The notes: generated by a model from the sequence alone, not told the origin. A stretch of DNA of 64,000 nucleotides from JAGAJR01 sp048463395 (GCA_048463395.1 DBFWPL010000010.1:4404-68403), one strand, 5' to 3'; shown: positions 49,832 through 58,381, counted from the stretch's first letter. Numbers and translations: made by a program.

Positions 49832-50265
49832 CTATTTACCTTTTTTACCCTTAGTTTTTTTATACTTATTTCCATCTACAACACTTGGTTTAGCCAAACA
49901 ATACATGAACCATACATTTGTACCAATAACAATAAATGAAGACACCAATATCACTAAAGCATTACGAGGATTATTATAAAAAGTAAGACCGAATACAATC
50001 TGTACTGCAAACAGTCCTAATAATGCTTCTCCACTTTCATTAATATCGTGCAATCTCCTAACTATTGCAGATAAAGTAGGAAGCAAAACAAGAATGAGAT
50101 AAACAGTTATAATTTTAGATTCACCATCATAAATAACTCCTAAGATTATCTGAATAAGCATATTAACAAGCCAAAATGACCAAAACTCGGCTCTAGAACT
50201 ACAACCAACAAAATCAGTATATTTTTTATACAATTTACATAATGAACCAAAATATTATCGCTCAT
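49832..50265 (-). pseudogene. DUF805 membrane protein gene with one-base frameshift
   Basis: The ATG at 50263-50265, with a good ribosome site (GGAAGGAG), reads SDNILVHYVNC, then the frame is lost at an A6 run (50222-50227). The next frame continues as KKYTDFVGCSSRAEFWSFWL with three to four membrane helices and RRLHDINESG, typical DUF805. A TTG inside this frame could restart, but the N-terminus of the family fits the joined product. DUF805 proteins are inner-membrane proteins of unknown function. Confidence 0.75.
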
Positions 50266-50882
50266 TATTATCTCCTTCCATTTCGTAAATAAAACTAAAT
50301 CGCCTTGATGAGAGGCGACTGGAAGTTGGTAACTATGCATAGATAGTGCGACATATTGACTGGAATAGCGTATTTTGCCGCCTTCCAGTCATTTGACTTT
50401 CTGGCGTGCAAAAGTTTCATCTTTACACTATAGACGCTATGCAAGAGGTTACCACACCTCAGACAAGTTATCATCTTGCCTGCATAAACTTTATAAATAA
50501 AAGGAATCAAAGTAAAGATAAATATTCACAAAAATGAAAACATATCCCGAAAGGCAATAGGATTCTCGCCGCATTAAATGCTTGTAAAACAAAGGATTTC
50601 CTCTGGGATAGTCCGTGTAACTAGCGGGAAATGGCACCGATTGCGGCATCTCACACGGACTCAGTTAAGTTATTGATTTGTAAAGAAAAAAGACGCTTTC
50701 AGCGTCTTCATTTTAATTGGCAGACCAAACTTTATAATCTTAGGAAAAAATACTCCGATGAATTAGCAGAAATGCACCTTATTATTGAGAGCATGGACGA
50801 TGATTTAAAACAGATGATAATGGCTAAAAAAGACTGATTTTCAATATTTTTATTATATAAGCTATAACAAAGGAAAATAAAA
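50266..50882. other. Structured leader and repeat B region
   Basis: 617 bases without a confident gene. 50281-50510 is rich in inverted repeats: CGCCT/AGGCG at 50300-50317, GACTGGAAG and GACTGGAAT against CTTCCAGTC at 50317, 50358 and 50382. Read on the minus strand it leads the DUF805 gene, so it could be a regulatory leader. A 71-residue minus ORF there has no support. 50542-50723 is repeat B. 50724-50837 keeps an ORF remnant (KKYSDELAEMHLIIESM). Confidence 0.5.
50542..50723 (-). repeat. Repeat B: tRNA-flank-like sequence with minus-strand terminator
   Basis: Homologous to repeat A. It has ATTAAATGCTTGTAAAA, a nine-base inverted pair AGTCCGTGT (50610-50618) / ACACGGACT (50653-50661), a hairpin AAGACGCT/AGCGTCTT (50690-50708) and ends TGGCAG (50718-50723). 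On the minus strand: CTGCCA, terminator with a six-T run, then the inverted pair. Confidence 0.7.
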
Positions 50883-51158
50883 ATGATTGAAGATTATTAC
50901 ATCTGCTTAGATGCCACCGCCTTGTATTTTGCTCATAAATATTTAGCCGATAAGACCTGTCGTGTAATGCGTTGCTATACAGGCAGAGAAGTTGAGCTTG
51001 TCGTCAGAACTATGGAAGCCAATAAAAGCAAGAATTTTTACACGCTTCGCACTATGCAAAATAAAATGCTAAAGGCTAAAATCAAAAACCTTGAGGTCTT
51101 GGGAGCTGTTTTTGAAAGAGCAGATAGAGAAGAAAATAAAATTTTGAAAGTGTTTTAA
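50883..51158 (+). CDS. Small protein of unknown function upstream of the ATPase-TOPRIM gene
   Basis: 91 residues, mixed alpha/beta, basic C-terminal part (KMLKAKIKNLEVLGAVFERADREE). Good ribosome site AAGGAAAA. No family recognised. Same strand as the nuclease-like gene 100 bases downstream, with a palindrome and -10-like box between. It could be a regulator or an accessory of the cassette; that is inference. Confidence 0.6.
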   Translation: MIEDYYICLDATALYFAHKYLADKTCRVMRCYTGREVELVVRTMEANKSKNFYTLRTMQNKMLKAKIKNLEVLGAVFERADREENKILKVF

Positions 51159-51170
51159 GTGCATAATTTC

Positions 51171-51199
51171 GCACAATAATTGTGCAAAAACTCTATAAT
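51171..51199 (+). promoter_or_regulatory. Palindromic operator and -10 box before the ATPase-TOPRIM gene
   Basis: Perfect 7-base inverted repeat GCACAATAATTGTGC (51171-51185), followed by TATAAT (51194-51199). The palindrome covers the -35 position, where no consensus box is found, so regulation by a dimeric DNA-binding protein is plausible. Confidence 0.55.
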
Positions 51200-51261
51200 A
51201 TATTGTTTTTGCTTTTTATTATGATAACCTCTTAAATATAAGTATATTTAAGGGGTTCAAA

Positions 51262-52776
51262 ATGCATATTCAAAAATTAAACATTATAAAATTTCGCGAT
51301 ATTGAAAATTTTTCATTTAATTTCGGAAATAAATTAACATTTATAGCTGGTACAAATGGAACCTCTAAAACATCAATTTTGGGTTTAATAGCTCAGCCTT
51401 TTGTTTTTACCAAAGATAAAGAGGTTGTATATAGAACCATTTCTGGAAATGCCTATAGAACTAGATATTCTGATTTACATAAATTCTCAGAATACGAAAA
51501 TGTCGCAGAGATTCAATATGATATTCAAATGACAGATGTTCATAATCAAAATGGTGTTCCTGTTGTTTTGCCGGTAAGAGGTCAACCAAGAAAAGGGGCC
51601 GGAGAAAAAGGCTATAGATTTGTAGTCGAAAGAGGACGCACACCAGGAAGTGGTAATTTTCAATTGCCAGTTATTTATATGGGGTTAAAGAGATTATTTC
51701 CTTTAGGGGAACATAAGGAAGATGTAAAGCTTCAAAACGTAGAAATGACAGATGAAGAAAGAGCCTTATATAATAGTTGGCATAAGGAGATTATGTTAAA
51801 TTTAAATAATGAAGATTTTGTTTTGGAAGAGGCAAAAACATCAAGTAAGGCATATATTGGAGGAAGATGTAGTAAATATGATACAAAAGGATTTTCTGCA
51901 GGACAGGATAATTTGGGACAAGTTTTTACGGCAATTCTTTCCTATAAAAGGTTAAAAGAGAACCTAGGGGATGCTTATAAAGGAGGATTGCTGTTGATTG
52001 ATGAGTTAGAAGCGACGATGCATCCTCAGGCTTTATGTAATTTGATAAACTTTTTATATAAGTATGCAAGAGATTATTCTTTACAGATTATTGTAACAAC
52101 ACACTCTTTAATGGTATTAGAATTAGCTCTTAGACATGAACATCGTTTTGATACTGAAGTTGTGTATTTATCTAAGTCCAGAGGGAATATTCGTTTAATT
52201 GATAAAAATAATTTTAGTGAAATTAAAGAGGATATGACCTGCAAAGTCGAAAAAATAGCAAAAGATGTGTACGCAATATGTGAGGATGATGAAGCCACTT
52301 CATTTTTAAATAATTTATTACGCCCAAAAGATAAACAGAGAGTAAAAATTATATCTGCAAAACTAGGTTGCAAGCAATTAGTTAATATGGCTCTCTCAGA
52401 TGCTTCTAAAATAGCTAAAGTATTGTATATTTTAGATGGAGATGAATCAAAAAATACCAAAGCTAAAAAGAGCAAAAACATTTGTATTTTACCGGGGGAT
52501 ACTTCTCCAGAAGCTTTAGTTTATAATTTTTTAAAAGCAAAAGATGAAGGTGATAGTTTCTGGAATGATTTTAAACCCAAAAGAATATATTTTAATGGTT
52601 TTGCAGAAACGCCCAATAGCCGAGAGAAATTTAAAGAATATTTTAAATATTTGAAAACCATTGATAAAAACATGTGGAGGCGCTTTTTCAGAGCTTGGAT
52701 GAAAGAAAATACTACTGATGTAGCGACATTTAGAGAGCAATTTTTGAAAAAGGTTGAAGCGGTTTGTAAAAATTAA
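51262..52776 (+). CDS. ATPase with C-terminal TOPRIM-like domain (OLD-like)
   Basis: 504 residues. N-terminal ABC/SMC-type ATPase: P-loop AGTNGTSKTSIL at about 29-40 with Ser in place of the usual Gly, signature FSAGQDNLGQ near 211-220, Walker B GGLLLIDELEA near 242-251 and TTHS at 279-282. The C-terminal part has TOPRIM-type acidic motifs CEDDEA near 340-345 and LDGDES near 392-397. This is the architecture of OLD-family and fused PARIS-type nucleases. A D12 methyltransferase gene follows. AT-rich relative to the core genes. Role in anti-phage defence is inferred. Confidence 0.8.
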   Translation: MHIQKLNIIKFRDIENFSFNFGNKLTFIAGTNGTSKTSILGLIAQPFVFTKDKEVVYRTISGNAYRTRYSDLHKFSEYENVAEIQYDIQMTDVHNQNGVPVVLPVRGQPRKGAGEKGYRFVVERGRTPGSGNFQLPVIYMGLKRLFPLGEHKEDVKLQNVEMTDEERALYNSWHKEIMLNLNNEDFVLEEAKTSSKAYIGGRCSKYDTKGFSAGQDNLGQVFTAILSYKRLKENLGDAYKGGLLLIDELEATMHPQALCNLINFLYKYARDYSLQIIVTTHSLMVLELALRHEHRFDTEVVYLSKSRGNIRLIDKNNFSEIKEDMTCKVEKIAKDVYAICEDDEATSFLNNLLRPKDKQRVKIISAKLGCKQLVNMALSDASKIAKVLYILDGDESKNTKAKKSKNICILPGDTSPEALVYNFLKAKDEGDSFWNDFKPKRIYFNGFAETPNSREKFKEYFKYLKTIDKNMWRRFFRAWMKENTTDVATFREQFLKKVEAVCKN

Positions 52777-52848
52777 TTATAAAGGTTTCTTGAATTTTAT
52801 ATAATTATATTTTATAAGATATACAATATCTTGATTTTAGGTTGTAAG

Positions 52849-53715
52849 ATGCTGAATAATAGTCCTTTGAGATATCCGGGAGGTAAAAGCCGTGTTTCTG
52901 GCTTTGTTGCTCAATTAATACGAAATAACAACATAGTCAAAGGTAATTATGTTGAGCCTTTTGCCGGAGGAGCCGGAGTTGCATTAAATCTTTTATTTAA
53001 TGCAACAGTCGATAATATATATATTAATGATAAGGATCGGGCTATATATGCATTTTGGCTTGCTATTACTCAAAATACAGAACAGTTTATAGAAAAAATT
53101 TCTCGCACCGAAATTACAATATTTGAATGGGAAAAACAAAGAGAAATACAACGCAACAAAATGAACGTATCTTTGTTTGATTTAGGCTTTTCTACTTTTT
53201 TTCTTAATAGAACTAATCGCTCAGGTATCATTATGGGGGGAGCAATTGGCGGAAAGCAGCAAGCTGGTACTTGGAAATTAGATGTACGTTTTAATAAGGA
53301 AAAATTAATTTCAAAAATTTTAAAAATTGCATCTTATAAAAACCAAATTCATATTGAAAATAAGGATGTTATTGAATTTTTAAAAGATAATGTTGCCAAT
53401 TTAGACGTTGATAATACACTAATTTATTTAGATCCTCCTTATTATGAAAAAGGGAAAAAGCTCTACATGAATTCATTTAATCATGCAGAACATGAAAATT
53501 TATATAATCAAATTAATAGGATGAGACATCTGTGGATTGTTTCTTACGATGATAATGAAAATATTCATAAGATTTATCAAGAAAAGAGAAATATTACATA
53601 TCCTTTACGTTATTCAGCAGGAACAAAATGCATAGGTTCAGAAGTTATGTTTGCCAGTGATAATTTAATTGTCGATGTCGACTGTAATCCTCTTCTTTTC
53701 AATAAAGCAGCTTAA
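52849..53715 (+). CDS. D12-class DNA adenine methyltransferase
   Basis: 288 residues from the ATG at 52849; a TTG 18 bases upstream is possible. Motif X/I: LRYPGGKSR and YVEPFAGGAGVALNLL; motif IV: YLDPPYYEKGKKLYM. Also GTKCIGSEVMFA near the end. D12 enzymes methylate adenine N6; the recognition site cannot be read. No restriction endonuclease is next to it except the ATPase-TOPRIM gene 72 bases upstream. Convergent with the tyrosine recombinase, stops overlapping. Confidence 0.92.
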   Translation: MLNNSPLRYPGGKSRVSGFVAQLIRNNNIVKGNYVEPFAGGAGVALNLLFNATVDNIYINDKDRAIYAFWLAITQNTEQFIEKISRTEITIFEWEKQREIQRNKMNVSLFDLGFSTFFLNRTNRSGIIMGGAIGGKQQAGTWKLDVRFNKEKLISKILKIASYKNQIHIENKDVIEFLKDNVANLDVDNTLIYLDPPYYEKGKKLYMNSFNHAEHENLYNQINRMRHLWIVSYDDNENIHKIYQEKRNITYPLRYSAGTKCIGSEVMFASDNLIVDVDCNPLLFNKAA

Positions 53716-54311
53716 ACCATCTCGACAATTTTCTTCTGGGCATCGGTGTTGTATTCGATATAGCGTTGGGTGGTGGAAAGGGTGGAATGTCCTGCCAGCA
53801 TGCGAACATCGTTTAATGTTCCGCCGGCAAGGCTGATGTTTTTTGCGGCGGTGGTGATGAAAGTTCTGCGGCCGCTATGTGAGGAACAGCCCTTGAAACC
53901 AATGTCCTTATATAAATTATAGAAAAAGTTGACGATTGCCTGCGGACTGGTTTTATTGTCACGTTCTGTCGTGATGATTCGATTCGTTAATACAAAATGC
54001 TCGTTTTTCTTCTGTTCAGCCAACAATTCCGCCAATAAAACCGCCAAATCTTTGTGCATGGGAATTGTCCGGCCAGATTGTCTACCTTTGGATGCTTTAT
54101 TAATAAGATTGATCTCGTGACTTAGTTGTCCTTCCGAGTCGCAAACCATCAGCCAAGTCAAATTCGCAATTTCTTTGGCTCGTAGCCCTGCCTTGTAACT
54201 CAACATAAAGATAATTTTGTTACGGAGCGGATATCTTGTCTGTTCCAAGTAACCTAACATCAGCTCTTGCTGCTTTGTCGTTAGGATTTTTGCCTGCTTA
54301 TTGAGTGCCAT
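53712..54311 (-). CDS. Short tyrosine recombinase (catalytic domain only)
   Basis: 199 residues, lacking the N-terminal core-binding domain of XerCD. Catalytic residues: Arg in KAGLRAKEIANLTW, HSGRR (His-X-X-Arg), LAGHSTLSTTQRYIE (His and Tyr). Size matches FimB/FimE-type invertases. Located between the D12 gene and the hydrolase. It could act in phase variation or on cassette mobility. Confidence 0.9.
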   Translation of the reverse strand: MALNKQAKILTTKQQELMLGYLEQTRYPLRNKIIFMLSYKAGLRAKEIANLTWLMVCDSEGQLSHEINLINKASKGRQSGRTIPMHKDLAVLLAELLAEQKKNEHFVLTNRIITTERDNKTSPQAIVNFFYNLYKDIGFKGCSSHSGRRTFITTAAKNISLAGGTLNDVRMLAGHSTLSTTQRYIEYNTDAQKKIVEMV

Positions 54312-54354
54312 TTTTCGCCTTAAACTTATTATGCTATTGAATTTACATTATAAA

Positions 54355-54425
54355 TTATAATGAGTATAAAATAAAAGTCCAGGCTCAAAGTCTTGTAACG
54401 CTTGAAAAATAAGGACTCATTATAA
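54355..54425. repeat. 11-base inverted repeat before the tyrosine recombinase
   Basis: TTATAATGAGT (54355-54365) and ACTCATTATAA (54415-54425), 49 bases apart, between the recombinase start and the Cys-rich gene. It could be a recombinase binding site or a shared regulatory site. Confidence 0.4.
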
Positions 54426-54447
54426 AACTTAAATTATATAATGGGTT

Positions 54448-54660
54448 TTAGCCACCACATACTTTGCAAGGTCTGGCACCTTGTGATTTTGCCTTGTCTT
54501 TGGTGGTTTTGACGCAGTTTTTCGTGCATTTTTTAGCCCATTTGCAGGTTGGGCTGTGATAAATATAGGTTTTGACGTTCATAATCACGGTTGAACTGTC
54601 GGAAGCCAATACAGGTGCGGATAAAAGCAGGAATATTAATAAGCATACGGTCTTTTTCAC
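54448..54660 (-). CDS. Small exported Cys-rich protein
   Basis: 70 residues. Signal peptide with cleavage after PVLA (about 18); mature part has Cys in HSPTCKWAKKCTKNCVKT and GARPCKVCGG. The pattern resembles the metal-binding Ada/thermonuclease-tail fold. GTG start overlaps the hydrolase stop (TAGTG), so the two are coupled. Periplasmic metal or redox role is inferred. Confidence 0.75.
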   Translation of the reverse strand: MKKTVCLLIFLLLSAPVLASDSSTVIMNVKTYIYHSPTCKWAKKCTKNCVKTTKDKAKSQGARPCKVCGG

Positions 54661-55406
54661 TATTCGCTCCAGACTTTATTATAAATTTTTCCCCAACCGG
54701 TATTATGAGTTGCTCCTTTGACTTCAATAATTAAATCATCGTCCTTGAGAAACTCCCGAACCAATATCGGCGGCATAACCTCGTCATTGCTGCCGACATA
54801 ATGAATTTGCGGGATTTTGGCGAACTGTTTGCGGTAGCTTTCTAAATTCATTGACTCATTAAGCGGCGGCAGATTGTGATATTGTGTCCACGCCAGATGG
54901 TCGAGATTTCCGGCAATGGTTATAATTTTTTTGACATTCAGTCCTGGTTTAGCTGTTGCAACTAAGCCCGCAACTTGAGCACCGCCTGAAAAGCTGACTA
55001 AAATAACAGGGCTATTGCCGACAATCTGCTTTATCACTTCATACTCTGCATTAATGATTTCCGGGGCAAATCGGGCTGTTGTCCAATGCCTTTTTGAGCA
55101 AATCGGACTTTTGACATATTGGCACGGACGGGCAAGATAAATAACGTTCGAGCCTTTATCACCAAAAGCAAGCTCTCTGACTAATGTTCCGTGTGGTGTC
55201 GGGTCTTGGGTTGCTCGGCCATGAGCATTAAAGGCATAACCGTCGCCTTCAATATATATTTTGTAAGGTGCGGTCGGATTGGTAATCTTTTGCCACGTTG
55301 CAAGCGTGAAATCTCTTGTTTCAATTTCTTTATACACAAAATCAGCCGGAGCCTTGATTGTCGAACAACCGGCTAGAAACAGCAGAGTTATTAATACTTT
55401 TATCAT
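54660..55406 (-). CDS. Lipoprotein alpha/beta-hydrolase
   Basis: 248 residues; lipobox FLAGC with Cys at 14. Nucleophile elbow SFSGGAQ, with the family's Gly, then GSNDEVMPP (acid) and ATHNTGWG (His) complete a plausible triad. Probable outer-membrane or periplasmic esterase; substrate unknown. Upstream of the Cys-rich gene. Confidence 0.8.
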   Translation of the reverse strand: MIKVLITLLFLAGCSTIKAPADFVYKEIETRDFTLATWQKITNPTAPYKIYIEGDGYAFNAHGRATQDPTPHGTLVRELAFGDKGSNVIYLARPCQYVKSPICSKRHWTTARFAPEIINAEYEVIKQIVGNSPVILVSFSGGAQVAGLVATAKPGLNVKKIITIAGNLDHLAWTQYHNLPPLNESMNLESYRKQFAKIPQIHYVGSNDEVMPPILVREFLKDDDLIIEVKGATHNTGWGKIYNKVWSE

Positions 55407-55830
55407 ACGTTAAGCCCCTTATAAAGCAACTATATCGGCTTATTTATAAAAATTCCAGAGGGTTTTTGACTTTTAGCTTGATTGTCTTCAAAAGGCTTTA
55501 TAATATAAATTCAGGCTCGGAATTTTCTGTGCTTAGTACCTTTAGTGGTACGGGGCTTTCATCGGCTCTTATAGTCGTCGGTGTTGGATATAACATCGTC
55601 ATATTGTCAGCTACTCATCATAGCCGGCAGTAAATATATCCCCGATACATAGCAATATGGTCGGGGAGCTTTTAGCGTATGTTCAGGAACCATATTACTA
55701 TCTCTGAAAGAATATGGCTCTAAAGGTTAAAAGAATCATTTACGACTATATGATTGATGAACTCTCCGACCACCTTTAATACAGGTGGTTTTCTTTTAAT
55801 TGCAACTAAAGAAAAAGGAAGTCTAATCAT
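55407..55830 (+). other. Hairpin-rich leader before the autotransporter
   Basis: 424 bases without a gene. A series of hairpins lies on the plus strand: GTACC/GGTAC near 55539-55554, CCCCGA/TCGGGG near 55642-55672, CCATATT/AATATGG near 55691-55718, and ACCACCT/AGGTGGT (55769-55789) followed by TTTTCTTTT. The last looks like a terminator only about 30 bases before the autotransporter start, so the region may be an attenuated leader or a small RNA. A 91-residue plus ORF in it has no ribosome site or coding signature. Confidence 0.6.
55769..55798 (+). terminator. Terminator-like hairpin before the autotransporter
   Basis: Seven-base stem ACCACCT/AGGTGGT with a T-rich tail, located in the leader just before the gene; attenuation is possible. 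Confidence 0.65.
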
Positions 55831-58311
55831 ATGAAAAAAACTTTATTAATGACAACGGCATTGGTGGCACTTTCAGTGTCCGGCAATGCTTATGCAGACA
55901 TAACTATTAATTCAGATACGGTTTTGGAAGAGCACTATACTGATAATGTTATCATTTCCGGTGGTAATGTTACAGCCCAAGACAGTTCCACAGTCAGTCT
56001 GAATTATCCTGACGGGAAAAATTTAACGGTTAACGGTGGAACATTATCTTTAAATGACTCCACAATTAAAACTTTTGACGGCAATACTGAAATTAGCGGA
56101 GATGCCGTCATTAATTTAAATAATGACAGTGATATCAGCACCAACAAGCTGACTGTCAGCGGAGGAACTGTTAACCTTAATAAGGGCGAACTCAGAGGAA
56201 ATAATTCATTTGTTATGACCGGCGGTACAATTAACGCAAACGGACAGACACAAATAGGTTCTGTTGGACGAGATACCAAAAAGGTTGAAGGAACTGTAAC
56301 AAGTTATGCCGGCGGAACAACAGATATCAGCGGCGGCTCAATCAATGTCAAGGGCGGTGTTGGTCTTGGCAGTTCGGCAAATGATATTTATGACAATGGC
56401 AATATTATTTTTGGTACATCTATCAAAGTAAAAGGTGATGCTGCTTTGAATATCAAGGAAGGAGCCACCTTATTTGCTTATGAAAATTACAAAATCGATG
56501 AACCGGATTTAGATAATCCTGACCTTGATGTTATTACCTTTGGCAATAAAGCAACAATCACCATGAATGATAACACCTCAAAAATCAATTTGGCCGGTGC
56601 TTTAAGTGCCAACATTAACGGTGATGATCGCGGCAAAATTCATTTTCAAAATTCTGGAGCCAAAATTGACGGTAATGTTGAAGCCGTCAGCCTGATTTTT
56701 GAAGACAGCCACTCTTTAAGCAAAGCCATTAGCGGTGATATCGGAGCCTTGGATGTCTTAGCCATCAATAAGGGAACATTAACATTTGACAAAGAGCCGA
56801 CAGATACAATCACAACAGTTCAAGTCGGCAATGGTTCAACACTTGATATCGGTGATAAAACCTTACATTCAACCGGTGATAAAGCAGACGGTGAAGGTGT
56901 TTTCTTTGCTGACAATTCAACTTTGGCCTTTACGGTAACTGACAAAGATACTTATGGCAAAATCAAAGCCAACTACATCAAAATCAGCGAAAACGGCACA
57001 AATTTGAACATGACCCTAAACGGTGCTGCTTTGGCTAAAGGCGAAACTGCTACTTTTAAATTATTTAATGGTGCTGATACTGCTGAAGCAGAAGTTGAAG
57101 GCAAATTTGCCAATTTAAGCAAAAATTCCCGTTATGAATTTAAAGATAATGGTGATGGAATATTTGAAGTTACGTCTGTCGGCTCTGCCACAGATGCCGT
57201 TGTTGATGCCGGCGGTTCTGCCAACAATGCCGGAACAGCCGAGGCTTGGGACAGTGTCAGTGCATCAACCAGTTCTCCGGTTGCTGCCGCAGTTACAGAA
57301 AAACTGGCACAGCTTTCCAACAGTACCAATGCTACCGAACAGAAAGCCTATGTTGATGCTTTGACAGCAGTTGCTCCTGAAGTTGCACCAATGGTTCAGA
57401 AAACCCAAACCGAAACAGCCAATCAGGTCTTTGGTGCTGTCAGCACTCGTCTGACTGGTGGTTCAATCTCAACCGGCGGTGAAGGTATGGCTTCTGGCGA
57501 CAATATCTTCAAACGTGGTGCCATGTGGGTTCAGGGCTTGTTTAACAAATCCAAACTGGATGATACTTCCAAGGCTAAAGGTTTTGACGCAGACAGTTCC
57601 GGTATTGCTTTCGGTGCCGAAAAGTTTGTAACCGATGATGTCAAAGTTGGTGTCGGTTATGCTTACACAAACACCGATATTGACGGCTTTATGCGTGATA
57701 CGGATGTTGATACACATACCGCGATTGTTTACGGTGAGTACAAACCGTCCAACTGGTATGTAAACGGTATTGCGACTTATGGCTGGTCTGATTATGAAGA
57801 AAATAAAAACGTTGCCGGTGTTGGTGTCAAGGCTGACTACGATGTTGAAACCTTTGGCTTACAGGCGATGACCGGTTATGATATGCAAGTAAACGGTTTA
57901 GGTATTACACCGGAAGCAGGCTTGCGTTATATTCACATCAAACGAGACGCTTACAAAGATTCTGCCGACCAGCGTGTTTCTGCTAATGACAGCGATATCT
58001 TGACAGGTGTCATCGGAGCCAAAGTCAGCAAAAACTTTGAGCTGTCCAATGGTATGAATATCAAGCCGGAAGCCAGAATTGCCGCAACCTATGACCTGTT
58101 TAACGATGATGTTAATTCGGTTGTAACTTTGGCTAATGGTTCGGCTTATGCGGTTGAAGGTGAAGCTCTTGACCGTTTCGGAATGGAATTTGGTGCCGGT
58201 GTAACGGCAGAAGTCAACGACAATGTTGAACTCTCGCTTGGTTACGAAGGCAAATTCCGTGAGGACTACCAAGACCACACAGGATTGATTAACGCTAAGT
58301 ATAAATTTTAA
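55831..58311 (+). CDS. Autotransporter outer-membrane protein
   Basis: 826 residues. Signal peptide 1-22 (ATALVALSVSGNAYA-type, ending NAYA), ribosome site AAAAGGAAG. The passenger (about 25-470) consists of short beta-helix-like turns rich in Asn, Gly and Ser (ISGGNVTAQ, VSGGTVNLNKG, ISGGSINVKGG). After a low-complexity Ala linker, the barrel begins near 560 (FKRGAMWVQGLFNKSK) and ends in KYKF, an outer-membrane C-terminal Phe. No protease or known toxin motif seen in the passenger. Confidence 0.93.
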   Translation: MKKTLLMTTALVALSVSGNAYADITINSDTVLEEHYTDNVIISGGNVTAQDSSTVSLNYPDGKNLTVNGGTLSLNDSTIKTFDGNTEISGDAVINLNNDSDISTNKLTVSGGTVNLNKGELRGNNSFVMTGGTINANGQTQIGSVGRDTKKVEGTVTSYAGGTTDISGGSINVKGGVGLGSSANDIYDNGNIIFGTSIKVKGDAALNIKEGATLFAYENYKIDEPDLDNPDLDVITFGNKATITMNDNTSKINLAGALSANINGDDRGKIHFQNSGAKIDGNVEAVSLIFEDSHSLSKAISGDIGALDVLAINKGTLTFDKEPTDTITTVQVGNGSTLDIGDKTLHSTGDKADGEGVFFADNSTLAFTVTDKDTYGKIKANYIKISENGTNLNMTLNGAALAKGETATFKLFNGADTAEAEVEGKFANLSKNSRYEFKDNGDGIFEVTSVGSATDAVVDAGGSANNAGTAEAWDSVSASTSSPVAAAVTEKLAQLSNSTNATEQKAYVDALTAVAPEVAPMVQKTQTETANQVFGAVSTRLTGGSISTGGEGMASGDNIFKRGAMWVQGLFNKSKLDDTSKAKGFDADSSGIAFGAEKFVTDDVKVGVGYAYTNTDIDGFMRDTDVDTHTAIVYGEYKPSNWYVNGIATYGWSDYEENKNVAGVGVKADYDVETFGLQAMTGYDMQVNGLGITPEAGLRYIHIKRDAYKDSADQRVSANDSDILTGVIGAKVSKNFELSNGMNIKPEARIAATYDLFNDDVNSVVTLANGSAYAVEGEALDRFGMEFGAGVTAEVNDNVELSLGYEGKFREDYQDHTGLINAKYKF

Positions 58312-58329
58312 GCGTTAAACCGCCAAAAC

Positions 58330-58369
58330 AAAGCAGCCTCGGATATTTTTTATTCGGGGCTACTTTTTT
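58330..58369 (+). terminator. Terminator after the autotransporter
   Basis: Imperfect GC-rich stem AGCAGCCTCGG/CGGGGCTACT followed by six T. Confidence 0.7.
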
Positions 58370-58381
58370 GTAAAAGTGCCC

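Noticed and set aside
50295..50510. 71-codon minus ORF with two close cysteines upstream of DUF805
   Set aside because: The stretch is full of inverted repeats and looks like a leader; no coding signature.
50631..50837. 68-codon plus ORF starting inside repeat B
   Set aside because: The first half is repeat sequence; only the last ~35 codons look coding, so it is at best a remnant.
55358..55633. 91-codon plus ORF in the autotransporter leader
   Set aside because: No ribosome site, overlaps the hydrolase start and hairpin-rich DNA.
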